Of a stretch of 64,000 nucleotides of DNA, positions 11,687-22,807 are shown in pieces. Position numbers and translations under genes: made by a program. The stretch lies in assembly GCA_013176395.1 (NCBI GenBank), contig JABMLP010000002.1, positions 1,612,001 through 1,676,000 on the forward strand, written 5' to 3'. The notes beneath the pieces are model-generated. The model searched no databases. It was not told the DNA's origin and saw only the letters and a list, made by a program, of their open reading frames with translations. Within the stretch, counting starts at the first letter, position 1. Every line of letters begins with the position of its first letter. Origin of the DNA: Venturia oleaginea (Eukaryota; Ascomycota; Dothideomycetes; Venturiales; Venturiaceae).

Positions 11687-11856
11687 TTACCCTGATTAAA
11701 ACCTATTATATAGAGAGCCTTACGTTTAGCTATAGTACAATTAGTAGATTGGTAAGTAATTCTATTCGCTATCTTTAATCTTATAGATAAGGCGAAAAGG
11801 TTTGTGGCCTCTACCTTGTATAGGCTGGAATTTCGACTTTGGAGGCTAATATTATA
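11687..11856. other. AT-rich spacer between TilS and pogo-like element
   Basis: TpA-rich sequence with no open frame of note. The TA at 11855-11856 is one copy of the target duplication of the transposon that follows. Confidence 0.5.
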
Positions 11857-13208
11857 ACGTATTCCAACACCGAGCCGGCCACTTTTCCTTGGCACGACCA
11901 ACTCATATTACGCCTCTTCAATTTTATCGCTGTCAACAATAGATTCCAAGTCTGTCGTGCTGCTATCTGATTCAGAAGATATCTCAATATCCTTTTTACA
12001 CGTTTGCGCCTTGTGCCCAGTCGCGCCGCAGTTCCCACAGCGCCGTGAAGCTGGCCGGGATGTTTCTTGATCACCACTACCACGACCCTTCTTTGTTGAT
12101 ATGGTAGACGCGTCGGCGTGCCAAGTCTCGAACTCCTTGAGAGTACTTGCACTTCAACGGCGAGAAGCAGACCACATCAAGCGGCTGGAGGATATGCGAT
12201 GAATGAGGTGGCATACAGAGCGTTATGATCTTATGTTCGAGGCAGTAGTCCTTGAAATCCTGGTTGAGATGGCTCTCATGGCCGTCCAAGATGAGCAGCC
12301 TATACCCCCCACTTGACGCGCCTTTGTATACGCGTCAAAGTGCTTCAACCACTCAAGACCAAGCGCGTTGTTTGTCCAGCCGTTCTCAGAGACCGAGAGC
12401 TTCCAATTCCGTGGTATATCTGCCTCCTCATACCACGCAGAGATGTGAACGCGTCCTTTGTAAATAATGAATGGCGGGGTCGCATACCCAGCGGCGCAGA
12501 TGCTCTGGATAACTGTAACCCACTTGCGATCGCCTGGCTGGATCAAATTAGGCCGTGTACGTCTTTCAGAAGCTGTGACGACCTTCATTGACCCAATAAC
12601 GCTCATCTGGAAGCCAATCTCGTCAAAGTTGTGCGTATCCTCGTCGTGGATACAGTACTTTGCCTTGGTGTCTGTAACGAGCTTGAACCACGCGCCAATA
12701 ATCTCTGGATCTTCCTGTAGTATCCTCTGCCTGTCCTTAGCTCGATTGAAGGCCATCTTGAGCTCATCTGAGCGCGTTATGAACCTCTCAGCCCAGTTTT
12801 TCCCTACTGGCTCTCCACCGCGTACACCGAGTAGTTTATCCGCCATATCTGCTACCTCGCACAGCCGGGGCGCGAATCCTCGCGAATCGAGGTCGAGGAT
12901 GTATTGGACAATTGTCTGCTCTTCAGTCGTAGTGAGCTTGTGTCGGGCGTTGCGAGTATCTAGGCGATACGTAATTCCGTTATATCGCCTAGTTAATGTT
13001 GAAGGAGGTATATCAAACGCCTCAGCAGCGCGCCGGAGGCTTCGGAATTGGTGGGTATTGTAGGCAGAAAGGGCAAGCTGGATTCTGCCTTCTCTGTTAG
13101 ATGATTGCGCGTTTTGTTGTTGAGACATATTGTGTTGATAAGGGAGCAGATGGTCTTGGCATAAACTGACCCGCTCGATGGGTTGACCCACTCGATGGTG
13201 GAATACGT
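11857..13208 (-). mobile_element. Pogo/Fot1-like DNA transposon, internally deleted (copy 1)
   Basis: A 1352-bp element bounded by TA (11855-11856 and 13209-13210), the duplication typical of Tc1/mariner/pogo transposons. The ends form imperfect inverted repeats starting ACGTATTCCA on both strands. Inside is a minus-strand transposase that is frameshifted and lacks about 479 bp relative to the second element at 44.7 kb. The flanking DNA is AT-rich. It can no longer make a full transposase. Confidence 0.88.
11908..13128 (-). pseudogene. Broken pogo-like transposase
   Basis: From the ATG at 13128 the frame has an N-terminal helix-turn-helix (RSLRRAAEAFDIPPSTLTRR), a CENP-B-type second HTH region (GEPVGKNWAERFI) and the first catalytic Asp (HNFDEIGFQMSV). 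Near 12316-12321 a G tract is one base short for continuous reading, which shifts the frame before the second catalytic block (LLILDGHESH). Around 12090 the gene is deleted between GAAGG microhomologies. What remains after the deletion is an intact CCHC-type knuckle (CGNCGATGHKAQTC) and an acidic Ser-rich tail ending KIEEA at the stop (11908-11910). Clearly DDE_1 superfamily, clearly inactive. Confidence 0.85.
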
Positions 13209-13644
13209 TATAAGTTATACTACGGTTACCCTCTATACTTTATATCGATTTGTTTTAAAGGTAGCTCTATAATATTAGATGCAGAGCTGGAAGCGTTATT
13301 ATTTTAGTAAGAATATACGAAGGCATCCAAGGCTGGACAGTATATAATGAGAAGAACCAATTATTGTCGCTAAACAAGTTTCTCCTCCGTTGATTGGTGA
13401 TAACGAAGTCACCGACCAAGTCCCTGAGTGCAGCCTCTGCTATCCACAAGCTTACTCGAACGATTCCCCATAATATTCCGATAACCCAGATTACGAGTAT
13501 ACCATCACTGTTGAGAAATATCAGCAATACGAGATTATCCTCATCAAGCAAAAAATCTCCATCTAATTAAAAACATCTCCCATTCCCAAAGCATCACCAA
13601 ATCAAATATATAGTTACAATCCTCCCACCCTTCCACAAACCCAC
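13209..13644. other. AT-rich spacer, no gene supported
   Basis: Follows the transposon and ends at the UNC-45 stop codon. A 94-codon minus-strand frame (13267-13551) has no recognisable motif and an unlikely composition. From 13560 on, this should be the 3' untranslated region of the UNC-45 gene. Confidence 0.45.
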
Positions 13645-16600
13645 TCACCCCATCAACGCCTTCAGAACCTCAACCCCCACCTGCAAAATCTCAGGCCTCC
13701 TCGTCCCCTTCAAACACCTCGTAACAATATCCCTTCCCTCCTCCCTCTTAATAGCCTCCATAACCCTCTTACTAACCTCCCTCTCCGAAAAAATCATACA
13801 ATGCAACGCAGCAAGACCTCGATGCTTCATCCCCTCATCACTGTCAATACACATGTCCAAGATATACTTCACTCCGCCCTCCTGCGCAAGAACTGCATTC
13901 ACACCAGGTTCATACTCGACAATCATATTCAGGGCTCCACCAGCGGCCATACGCGTCTGTAAATCGCGTGAGTCGGTTAGAGCGAAGAGGGTATGTAATC
14001 GGTGTTTCGCAGCTGGTGTTCCATCGGTGAATTTTGCGACGCAGGTTACAGAGGCGCAGAGGTTACAGATTAATTCTACTGTAGCGCGTTGGACGAGTTG
14101 GTTCTCCGCCAAGACCAGGTCTTCGATTTGGGGCCAGGCCAGGCGGATGATGTTGTTGCGGGCATTGTCGTCTGTACTCGCGATATTTGTCAGGGCTAAT
14201 AGTGCTTCGAACGTGGGAAGGAGGTTTCGTTGTTCGGCGTTTGGGTCGTCGGCGAGTAGTTTTATGAGGGCGCGGATTGCTGAGGTGACGGGGAGGGTGG
14301 CGGAGAACACATGGGAGGGGTTCACGGAGATAAGAATGCGGGAAAGGGTGTGTGCAGCTGTTCGTGCAGCTTTTTCGTCCGAGGGTTCTTGGATGGTTGG
14401 GACGTTGGAGGTTGTCGTTGAGGCGCCGGTTGTTGTGTCGTAGATCTGTTGGAGGAGTCTTATGGCGCCTTGTTGGGCCATCTTACTGCGGTGCTTCTGC
14501 TCTTTGGAGAGGGAGTTGAGGATTCGTAAGAGGACAATCTGGGCTGTGGACGAGAGCTAGACTGTGATCAGAATGAAGACTCACTCATATGCGGGTGAAG
14601 ATTTGGAGATAAGGCACTGCGGATCCTTTGGCTCGAATCCAAATGTAGAACGGAGAGCGCTAGCCCGATGTTTTCTGGCAATATCCAGAAAGCAATGTTC
14701 CAGAAAGTTTCGGGACTTATGATCGATTTCACGATCTTAAAAAATGCTTGAAGATCCCCAGTTCCGCACGGGAATAGGCGTTGGAAGACGTACCTGATTC
14801 GATCCGGTGCTGAAAGACGTAAATAGAGGAACAACACCAGCGTCGAGAACTTTGGTGCAGCGAGACGTGACATGCGCGTCATCATCGAGTTCATCAGGAG
14901 GAGCGGGTCTGCCAGCATTGGCATATGCTTTCAATTCTGATATCTTTTTCTGCTCTTCACTCAATACAGGCAGATATGTGGTGAGGTTCGCAAAGATAGT
15001 CAGTCCCCCAAACAAAGATGTTCCCCTTGTTTTATGCTCGCTCATGATGCCAACCAATCTCTTCAAGAATTCAACGTCGTTGGCCAGAACCTCCTTCACC
15101 TTAGGTCTAATGGATGAATAAGCCAGACCCTCCACTGAATCCTGTTTGCTCTCTCCCCGTTCGTCTGCCGATAAAATTATTCGTTTGAATCTAGACACGA
15201 GTTCATCTTGAGTTTTCTGGTTCTGGTCAGAGGGCGGAGAATTCTCACCCTCTGCTCCTGCATCGTTGATCTTGACGAGAATCACTGATGCTTGGCCTGC
15301 CCTTGCAGCATCCGGACTCGTCTCGGAGATCTCTTCAATCCATTCGAAGCAGAACTTTGTAATGGCCTCGCGACAGGTTCTAACCACGCAGGCAGCGCTC
15401 AGAAGCTCAAGGGCCGCCTGTTCGAGCCGGGACGACTTTCTTTTGATGATGGTTGGGACAAGGTTAACGAGGAAGCCATCAGACAGGAAAAGCTTAGACG
15501 CTGGTTCGGTGGCCATTGGGAAAGTCGCCGCGGCGGCCGAATAGGACTGGATCAAGCCATCTGTAGTCGGTTTTTTGACTCGATGGACCACGTATTGTGA
15601 TATCAGTGAATGTGCTGACTCTGGTGACTGTTCGATCAATCTGGCTGTTGCGATTGTAGCATGGCTTCGAAGCAGCTATACAACTAGTTAGACAATTATG
15701 AACTCGAAACCAAGTCCCTCAACGGCACATCGATGTCGATGAAGTTCTGGTGAAATAGTACCTGAACATTCCCATAATGTACCGGCATCAATGCATAGGT
15801 GAGTACTGCAAAACAAAAAACGTACCTGATCTTCGCGAACATCAAGCTGCTCGAGAATGACGCCAAAGCCATCTTGGTCAATCAGGCCATGGAGATTCTG
15901 GTATTCGGCGCCTAGAAGCCTTGAAATAGACTTCATGGCTCGATCTGGGTAGTCTTCTCCAGCTTGCATCAATTGGGCAAGGGCAAGCTGAAAGATGTCT
16001 CGCTCAGCAGCAATTCTGTCCGCTTCCGAGTTCCAGGCTGCCGGATTTAAAACCACATCAGTAATACCATTGGCACTATCGTCTCCTCGCTCAAAGAGCT
16101 TGGAATACGTAGCTGTAGGAGACGTTTTCAAGCCCTCGGCCAATACCTTCTGGGCTCCAGGGTTCTTGAGAAGAGCATAAGTGATTTGGTCGCACATGTC
16201 TGACTCGCCTCGATAGGCAAGGATCGCAGACATGGATTCCGAGGCTCTTTCGGGGGTCAGAAGGGGATGTTGGTGTATATAGTCGAGGATTATTTCACCG
16301 TCGTCATCGCTTCTCGAGGCAAGCCATTTGTTACAAAGACCCAGCAGTCCTTGGCCACTTTCTTCTTGTCTCAGTCGTTCATATGCAGCCGTGAGGCTGG
16401 GTAAGCCAGGGGATAGCATGTCCGCCTCTTTTAGGCTCTTGTGAACGCTTTGAACGGAGGCTCCATTGTTGAGCGAGATCAGTGCGGTCTTAACTATCGT
16501 CTCAGCTCTGTTAGTCAAGTTAGCTTCGCCCGATCTAGGCAAGTGTTCTCAATGGGAGCGAATCGAGTCAGGGATTCTGGCGACACTTCATTTTTTCAGT

Positions 16601-16813
16601 TGGCAGAAAAATCCAAGTTCTTGCTCTCGACTTTGCGACCCCGGTAGCGATTCGAGCAGCTCAAAGTCCCGCTGCTTGTGGTATTTGAAGGGTGTTGGAC
16701 TGGCGAACCTGTCATCGTTTGTCTCCACAATGGACGATTCCAGACTGATTCGCTCAGCAAAGCTTCTAGAAAACGCAATGAACCTACCTCTCTACTGCAA
16801 CCGAATCCGACAT
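13645..16813 (-). CDS. UNC-45/Cro1/She4-type myosin co-chaperone
   Basis: This family works with Hsp90 to fold and stabilise myosin motors; in fungi (Cro1, Rng3, She4) it is needed for actomyosin rings and endocytosis. The supported exons are 16534-15826, 15675-14794 and 14556-13645 (introns 150 and 237 bp). They encode armadillo-like helical repeats of the UNC-45 central and UCS type: DMLSPGLPSLTAAYERL, GGLTIFANLTTYLP, ALLALTNIAST and a C-terminal GVEVLKALMG. The N-terminus is unsettled. An ATG at 16813 opens MSDSVAVER, and a coding-like frame follows (PTPFKYHKQRDFELLESLPG). That frame meets a TGA near 16586 unless a weak GTCGCA donor is used. No TPR domain was seen. Estimated length is 800-870 residues. 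Confidence 0.8.
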
Positions 16814-17416
16814 GCTGGAACGTTGATTGATTTCGACGGGTCAATGGATTTGAAGCTGTTGTTGAAGTTGCTGTACAAGAGTTTCCAAGAGGTCCAAGCG
16901 TGGGATGATGTTGTTCGGTGGATTGGCTAGAATGGTAGAGCAAGGGCAGGTGCCCGTGATCAAGTCTCCATCGACTGACTGTTTACTTCCGGAAGTGGCC
17001 GCCAGTCCAATCGGAGGAAAGACCCGCATATAAGATACATAGTAGTAGACCTGTAAACTTCACGAGCAAGATTGTTTCACCGTCACTGTAAAGACGAGGC
17101 ATTAATCAAGAGAGTCAGCCGTATGCGGATGTGTGGGGTAGCACCTGGGTAAAGAGGCGACCGTTGGACTAAAAATAGTAGCAACTGGGAGGTAGCTAGG
17201 GCACATTACTCCTACACATTCAATTCAATCTGCCATGGTAATCTCTACCCTGAACCTCATATCCCGCCACAAGCCTTCCAAGCAGATGGCAACACCTGCC
17301 AGAGATCAAATCTTCGCCGGGAACTCTACGCAAATAGGTATCGCTACACCCACCCAACGCCATGAGAAATGATTGCACAACCAACACCGTGACTCCAAGA
17401 ACATGCAACACGTCTC
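16814..17416. other. Intergenic region, UNC-45 promoter and VPS24 3' side
   Basis: Both neighbours are on the - strand. The short open frames here have no family features. No repeat or RNA gene recognised. Confidence 0.45.
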
Positions 17417-18149
17417 TCAGCTCTTCAACGCTTCCAGTCGTCCTCTCATCTGAGCCAGCATCTCCTCTTGATCTTCCTCCTCCTCTTCCACAGGGACACT
17501 AGGTACATCCACTTCGTCTACTCTGTGTGCCGTCTCAGGTGGAAGCCTATCCTTGAGCACCTCGCTCAGTATCTTGTCCACCTCTGATTCAGCCTCCTCG
17601 TCCTCGCCCTCCAAAACTTCATTATCAGGCATGCTATCGCCGATCATCTCCTCGATGATTCCAGCCTTGACCAACTCTTGACTTAGTTCCCGCATTGTGC
17701 CCATAAGTTCCGGTAACCTGACGAGTGTGTTGACCTCCTTCATGATGCCTGTCGACGCCTTGATGCTGCCTTCTATCTTCCGCACAGCGAATGCCTCGTT
17801 GACTTGCATTTGGACGCTGTTCAGCTGTGCTTTACTTGTATGTAGCCTCCCGGCTTGTTTTCGCACCCGTATCAACTCGCGGGCAAATATTCGCACTTCC
17901 TGGGCGGCTTGTTTGGCTTGGGCAGGATTCCGCTGGGCACGCTTGTCGGCGCTGACTATGAGGCTTCTCGTCTTGTTCTCAGTAGCCTTGAGACCAGCTA
18001 ATTCGCGGTCCAAAGAGCGAACGTTCTTACGGACGAGAGCGTTACATTTCCGTTTCTAGTTTTGTCAATAGGATATAAGCTTGTAGGATAGGCGAACGTA
18101 CTTGCTCCTCGGGCGTGGGCCCCCAGAGGAAGGATTTAACTGACTGCAT
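17417..18149 (-). CDS. VPS24: ESCRT-III subunit VPS24 (CHMP3, Snf7 family)
   Basis: Snf7-family protein that polymerises with Vps2 and Snf7 to close intralumenal vesicles. Exons 18149-18102 and 18055-17417 (46-bp intron) give 228 residues, matching the usual Vps24 length. The N-terminus MQSVKSFLWGPTPEEQ followed by KRKCNALVRKNVRSLDREL is the basic, membrane-binding helix 1 region. Helices with EGSIKASTGIMKEVNTLVRL follow. The C-terminal third is strongly acidic (VEEEEEDQEEML) and ends in a MIM1-like MRGRLEALKS. It lies between two genes for Hsp90 co-chaperones, with no evident functional link. Confidence 0.92.
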
Positions 18150-18669
18150 GTGGCTGGATGTTACGGAGATATGTATGCATGCGACAGGTCAAGATCTGGC
18201 TTCAATGGTAGGGGGGAGATAGTATTGTAGTTGTCAAGTATCCGGGCGACGCCGTTGAGGGCCAAGAATGACAATGACATCGGCGCATACAGCTTCTCGC
18301 TTCCGGTTGTCAGTGGGGTAATTTGAAGGTCAAACCCTCATCTCAATCTGTCCCCCGCCGGCGCACCAGCAAGCAACCATAACTCATACGAGAAGGGTGA
18401 GTAGGCTTTTCCCCGACTGTCCTCTGCCGTGTCTCTGACGTAGTTTGCATCACTTCCGCAGCCACAGAATGTTTGTTCGTCGTGCAAGCCGCTTGAAGAA
18501 TCGCGTGGACTCAGAAAGAACAGCCTGAGCCTCATATCCGCTAACATTTGCAGCCTCTCCAATAATAAACACCAAACAATCTCAACCACCTTCCAAAGAG
18601 CAATTCTTTTCTCCTCCGATCTCTATCCCTCCTCCCCGTTCCTCAGCAACATCACATCCATCAATCATC
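18150..18669. other. Divergent promoter region of VPS24 and SBA1
   Basis: 520 bp between two divergent start codons. The stretch just upstream of SBA1 (18590-18669) is pyrimidine-rich, a common fungal promoter feature. No clear operator was identified. Confidence 0.45.
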
Positions 18670-19546
18670 ATGTCTGAGGCCACCGTTCACCCAGAAGGTA
18701 TGTGGAATCCAACCTGAGCCTCGTCCTGTTCGCCGTGGCTGGCGCAACATTCTGGTCGATTGCCGGGCAGAAGCTGGAATCAGACTCCACGCTGGCTTCC
18801 CACTGACCTTGGAACTGCAAATGAAAGTGTAAGATACTAACAGAGTCCTAGTCCTCTGGGCCCAGCGGTCTAGCTCATCCGACCCGGAAAAGAACTTCGT
18901 ATACCTCACACTCAACGTACCTGATGTCTCCGAAGCCGATCTGAAGCTCGACATCACACCTACCAAGCTCACCCTCACCGGCAAATCAATCACAAAGAAG
19001 ACCACTTACCACGTTGAGCTGGAGTTCTTCGCCGAGGTATGGCCCAGCCAGAGAATCTATATAGACGTCGTTCTTGCTGACAAGGTCCCAGATTGTGCCA
19101 GAAGAGACAAAGAAGAACCACACAGATCGCGACGTTGAGTTGGTGCTGCGCAAGAAGGACTTGAAGGAAGAATACTGGCCACGCTTGTTGAAGGAGAAGG
19201 GCAAGGTCCACTTCCTCCGAACAGACTTCGACAAGGTAAGAATCACGAGCGTTCGTCTGAAGATACTTGTGCTAATATAATACAGTGGGTCGACGAGGAC
19301 GAGCAAGATGAGAACCCAGAGGACGAAGACTTCATGAGCAAGATGGGAGGTATGGGAGGTGCCGGTGGAGCAGGAGGCAATGGTTTTGAAGGCATCGACT
19401 TCTCCAAGCTCGGCAGCGGTCCAGGCGGTGACCCAGCAGACCTCCCAGAGGAGGACAGTGACGATGACGAAGACGAGATGCCTGACTTGGAGGGTGAAGA
19501 AGAGGAATCGGCCACTGCGTCAAAGAAGATTGAAGAAGTCGAGTAA
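18670..19546 (+). CDS. SBA1: Hsp90 co-chaperone p23 (Sba1/Wos2)
   Basis: Binds the ATP-bound, closed form of Hsp90 and slows ATP hydrolysis during client maturation. Exons 18670-18697, 18852-19036, 19092-19235 and 19286-19546 give 205 residues. The CS domain fills the first 120 residues (VLWAQRSSSSDPEKNFVYL; LDITPTKLTLTGKS; ELVLRKKDLKEEYWPRL; WVDEDEQDE). The WPRL motif after the last CS strand is typical of p23 proteins. A Gly-rich stretch (GGMGGAGGAGGNGFEGIDFS) and an acidic tail follow, as in fungal Sba1. Confidence 0.94.
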
Positions 19547-20227
19547 ATCTTGTCCTCTGATCTTGTCCGCTGATACGCCTTGCGAATTTCCATTGAGCAT
19601 AGGCACTTTAAAGGGCCGGTCTATGGCTTTTGAAAAACTGGCGTTGGCTATCGGATCGATTGTATGATGACAGCGTTTCTCGCAAGAAGATGATCACGAT
19701 AAAGGATACACACACCGAAAAATCAATTGCATAGTTTTTCTACCCAATCTTGATTCAGACATCTTGCCATTGGCTGAATCTTTCATGCCTCTGGACATTT
19801 ATTCCAATCTCAATTTATGGCTGCGACATCTTCAAAAACGGTACCCCCACAATACATCTCGAGGATAACATCCCCGTAGTGACAAACATAGCTTGACTCG
19901 GCATCTTCAGAAAGTCGAACCATCATTGCGCTTAATAAAACACATCTACAGGCAGCAGTCGACATCAAAGACCCGGGTCAACATGTCCAAGTTCTGATGC
20001 TGTTTTCTCATCTGTCTGATTGGTGATACATATCCTTCCATGTTGCTTCATAAGCATTCGCTGACTTAGCCACTGTCCAGAAGAAACCTAGATGCTTAGC
20101 ATGCATGCCAAAGCCCATCCCAAACTGTCAAGGTACTGGCTGTTAATGATAACACTGGCGTATGTATTTGCCTGCTCTAAATCTTTCTTTCTCCCATGTA
20201 ATGATTTCCTTGCTCTCCCATTAGTTA
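19547..20227. other. Intergenic region before a decayed regulator gene
   Basis: No gene that I can support. Its right part may contain the unrecognisable N-terminal remains of the pseudogene that follows, because frames around 20092-20286 are open but do not join cleanly to the recognisable domain. Confidence 0.35.
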
Positions 20228-21391
20228 TTGGGCCTGCTGCATGCCATCATGTCTATGGTGGCATTACATTTTGGGATGAGCCATAACAACAAATTCAATT
20301 CTGATACTTCATGCCCTGTCTATGATCAGGCCTTCTATCATCAAAGTGAGGCAATAAGAATTGTGAATCAGACGTTAGACCTGAAGCTTCTCGGGACTGG
20401 CCTTCGGACGCACTCATCGCTAACGTTTCTTTGCTAGCCAACTATGAGGTAATATTGCACAAGCGCGTTTCTATCATAAGTTTCATTTGTTGATAAAGAT
20501 CACAGACAATGAATGGCACCATACAGTCGGCCACCATGCATGTCAAGGGTCTAAAAAGTATGATAGACTTGCATTGGTGGACTTCATGGTCTAAGGCACA
20601 ATAAAGTACTCCAAAGAATCATCGCGTGGTAAGTTGCACATGTTGAGGGGAGCATATTTGACATGTACTAATTGATTTCACTCTATAGGACTGACTTCTA
20701 ATATTCTTCGACATGGAACAAGATATCTCTTTTCTCACGCCTACCACAGCTTTCCGGCTCTCCAACTTCCACGCTATCGAGGCATCCTGCCTTGTCAACC
20801 TCTGTTGCAAGGCATCTACGCCCTCTCTGTAGTCCAAACCGAAGTCCTTGAAATAATGTATGACCTCAATATCATTTCTAAATCTATATCGTTGGCTTCT
20901 TCACCAGAAGATAATGCGATCACCAGCCTCAACATAAGCAATGCCGTGTATTCAGTGGAACACCGTTTGCACTCCGTACGATCTGACCTGCTACTCAATA
21001 CCGAAGACAGCCGTTTTGGATACGATTTCTCCATGGCTCCGATCATGGCGGCACACTTTTATCTGCACATTGGGATAGGAGAACTACCGTCAAAAGCCAA
21101 GATGCATCGCCTCATGCTTGATACTCTTGTTGCAAGTTTACTGGCCTTTTCGGTTGATGATGTTTTCCAATAGACGTTTCTCTGCCGATTTCAATGTGGG
21201 TCCTGTTTATTGGGACGACCGCTGCTTCGTCTCAAATTCAGCGGTCGCACTTTGTGACGAGGCTTCAAAAAATCACGTTGATCTTGAGCATTGCGGATTC
21301 GCAACAATTTGTTGCTCATCTGCGAGAGTTTATGTGTGCGGATAAATTTTACGAGAAGTATTGTCCCGATGTATGGGAGGAGATTGCATGA
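20228..21391 (+). pseudogene. Decayed fungal-specific transcription factor (Fungal_trans_2 type)
   Basis: Several blocks in order resemble the C-terminal regulatory domain of Fungal_trans_2 proteins: LLHAIMSMVALHFGM, NGTIQSATMHVKGLKSMIDL, a HNKVLQRIIAW block, PLLQGIYALS, SMWVLFIGTTAASS, and a terminal YCPDVWEEIA. The blocks lie in different frames. At 20571-20580 one extra T breaks the frame between the MIDL and HNKVLQRIIAW blocks; the next splice, after IIAW, looks normal (TAAGTT/TATAG region). No zinc cluster was found upstream, and stops interrupt the N-terminal part. I read this as a dead gene, although a sequencing error at one point cannot be excluded. Confidence 0.65.
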
Positions 21392-21763
21392 TAACTTGCC
21401 CAATAACATGAAAATATGTCAGCCTTGCAAGTCCGTTCTGCGAAACGCTCTCAGCCTTGCCTGACGTAACATACTACATATATATCCGCCTTCTAAGCTA
21501 TTGCCAATCCATTAAATTTTAAAGAAATACTGTATCGTCAGCTTAGATATAATTTCACATTTAAATTCTCCAAGCAATGTCCGCCTCGATATCTTCGCGA
21601 ATGCAATTACATAGGGAGCGCCCCACTTCACCACCAAAAGCAGCCCGAGACACACTTCTTATCATTCCACTCCAAACGACCAACATGTCTTCCTTCCATC
21701 GCCCATCGCCCACCCACCCATCCACCTTTCCTCCACCACACCCATCCGCCCTAATCAATCGAC

Positions 21764-22807
21764 ATGCCTCTAAACATAACCCCACCCCTCATAAACTCCT
21801 CCAACCCATGGGCAACAACTCTCTCCGACCTTCACACCCTCTACAAATCCCCCTACACCGGCGCCGTGACAACAAGAACATGTACGCTCCAAGGTTTCGC
21901 CCATAACGACGCTATCCACCAGTACACATTCTTCGACCCCCACAATCTCGAGTGTATACACCCTTCCCCTCCCGCGTCTGATTCGAGTTCACCGGCACCT
22001 TCGCAATGCGCCCGCGCCTCCGCAAGTCTAAATACACTAGGTTACTCGCCGTTTCCATTGGTAGAGACGTTGCGGAATGTAGAGGCTGTGAGTGAAGAGG
22101 TGGGCTGGAGTGGGAAGGGATGGGTCATAAGTGTTACTGGGACAGCGGAGGAGATCAAGGAATGTTACCGGCTTGTTTCTTTGTTGAGAGAGAGGGTGGT
22201 TATGCGTGTGTACATGGAGATTAATCTCTCTTGTCCTAATATTGGTGGGAAACCGCCTCCGGCTTATGATCAAGCTAGTTTGGTGGAATACTTGGGTGCT
22301 GTGCGAGAGGCGAAGAGGGGGTTTGGAGAGGGAGTGAAGGTGGGTGTTAAGACGCCGCCTTATAGCAATCCGAGGGATTTTGAGATTGTCAAAGGGGCAT
22401 TGATGGAGAGTGTGATTGACGGCGTCGTGCCGATTGATTTTATCACGGCCACGAATACGCTTGGAACGAGTTTGTTACTTCAACCCGATTTGAACAACTT
22501 ATCTGGAACGTCAACAGAATGGAGACCGAGGCTTTCTTCTGCTGACGCGGAAGGCATCGGCGGGCTTGCTGGATCGCCACTCCATCCTCTCGCTTTAGGT
22601 AACGTACGAATGCTTCGGCGGATATTGGATTCCGAAAAAGCATTGCGAGGAACCACCGTCATCGGAATAGGCGGTGTCAGTGACGCGGCAGGATTTAGCA
22701 GAATGAAAAGTGTAGGTGCCGAAATCGTAGGCGTAGGAACAGCTCTAGGAAGGAAAGGTGTCGGTATCTTCCAGGAGATAGCCTTCGGTGGAAAGGCAAA
22801 GCTGTAA
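21764..22807 (+). CDS. Dihydroorotate dehydrogenase, class 1A (fumarate type)
   Basis: Oxidises dihydroorotate to orotate in pyrimidine synthesis; class 1A enzymes are cytosolic FMN proteins that use fumarate. A single exon gives 347 residues, close to the 311-320 of bacterial and yeast class 1A enzymes plus a short insertion. There is no presequence or membrane anchor, unlike class 2. Visible motifs are the active-site loop INLSCPNIGGKPPPAY with its catalytic Cys, KVGVKTPPY, FITATNTLG, and the FMN phosphate-binding VIGIGGVSDAAGF and VGVGTALGRKG. Most filamentous ascomycetes also carry a mitochondrial class 2 enzyme, so this may be a second copy; that gene is not in this window. Confidence 0.87.
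   Translation: MPLNITPPLINSSNPWATTLSDLHTLYKSPYTGAVTTRTCTLQGFAHNDAIHQYTFFDPHNLECIHPSPPASDSSSPAPSQCARASASLNTLGYSPFPLVETLRNVEAVSEEVGWSGKGWVISVTGTAEEIKECYRLVSLLRERVVMRVYMEINLSCPNIGGKPPPAYDQASLVEYLGAVREAKRGFGEGVKVGVKTPPYSNPRDFEIVKGALMESVIDGVVPIDFITATNTLGTSLLLQPDLNNLSGTSTEWRPRLSSADAEGIGGLAGSPLHPLALGNVRMLRRILDSEKALRGTTVIGIGGVSDAAGFSRMKSVGAEIVGVGTALGRKGVGIFQEIAFGGKAKL

Noticed and set aside
13853..14443. 196-codon open frame on the + strand
   Set aside because: Antisense to the well-supported armadillo-repeat exon of UNC-45; no domain.
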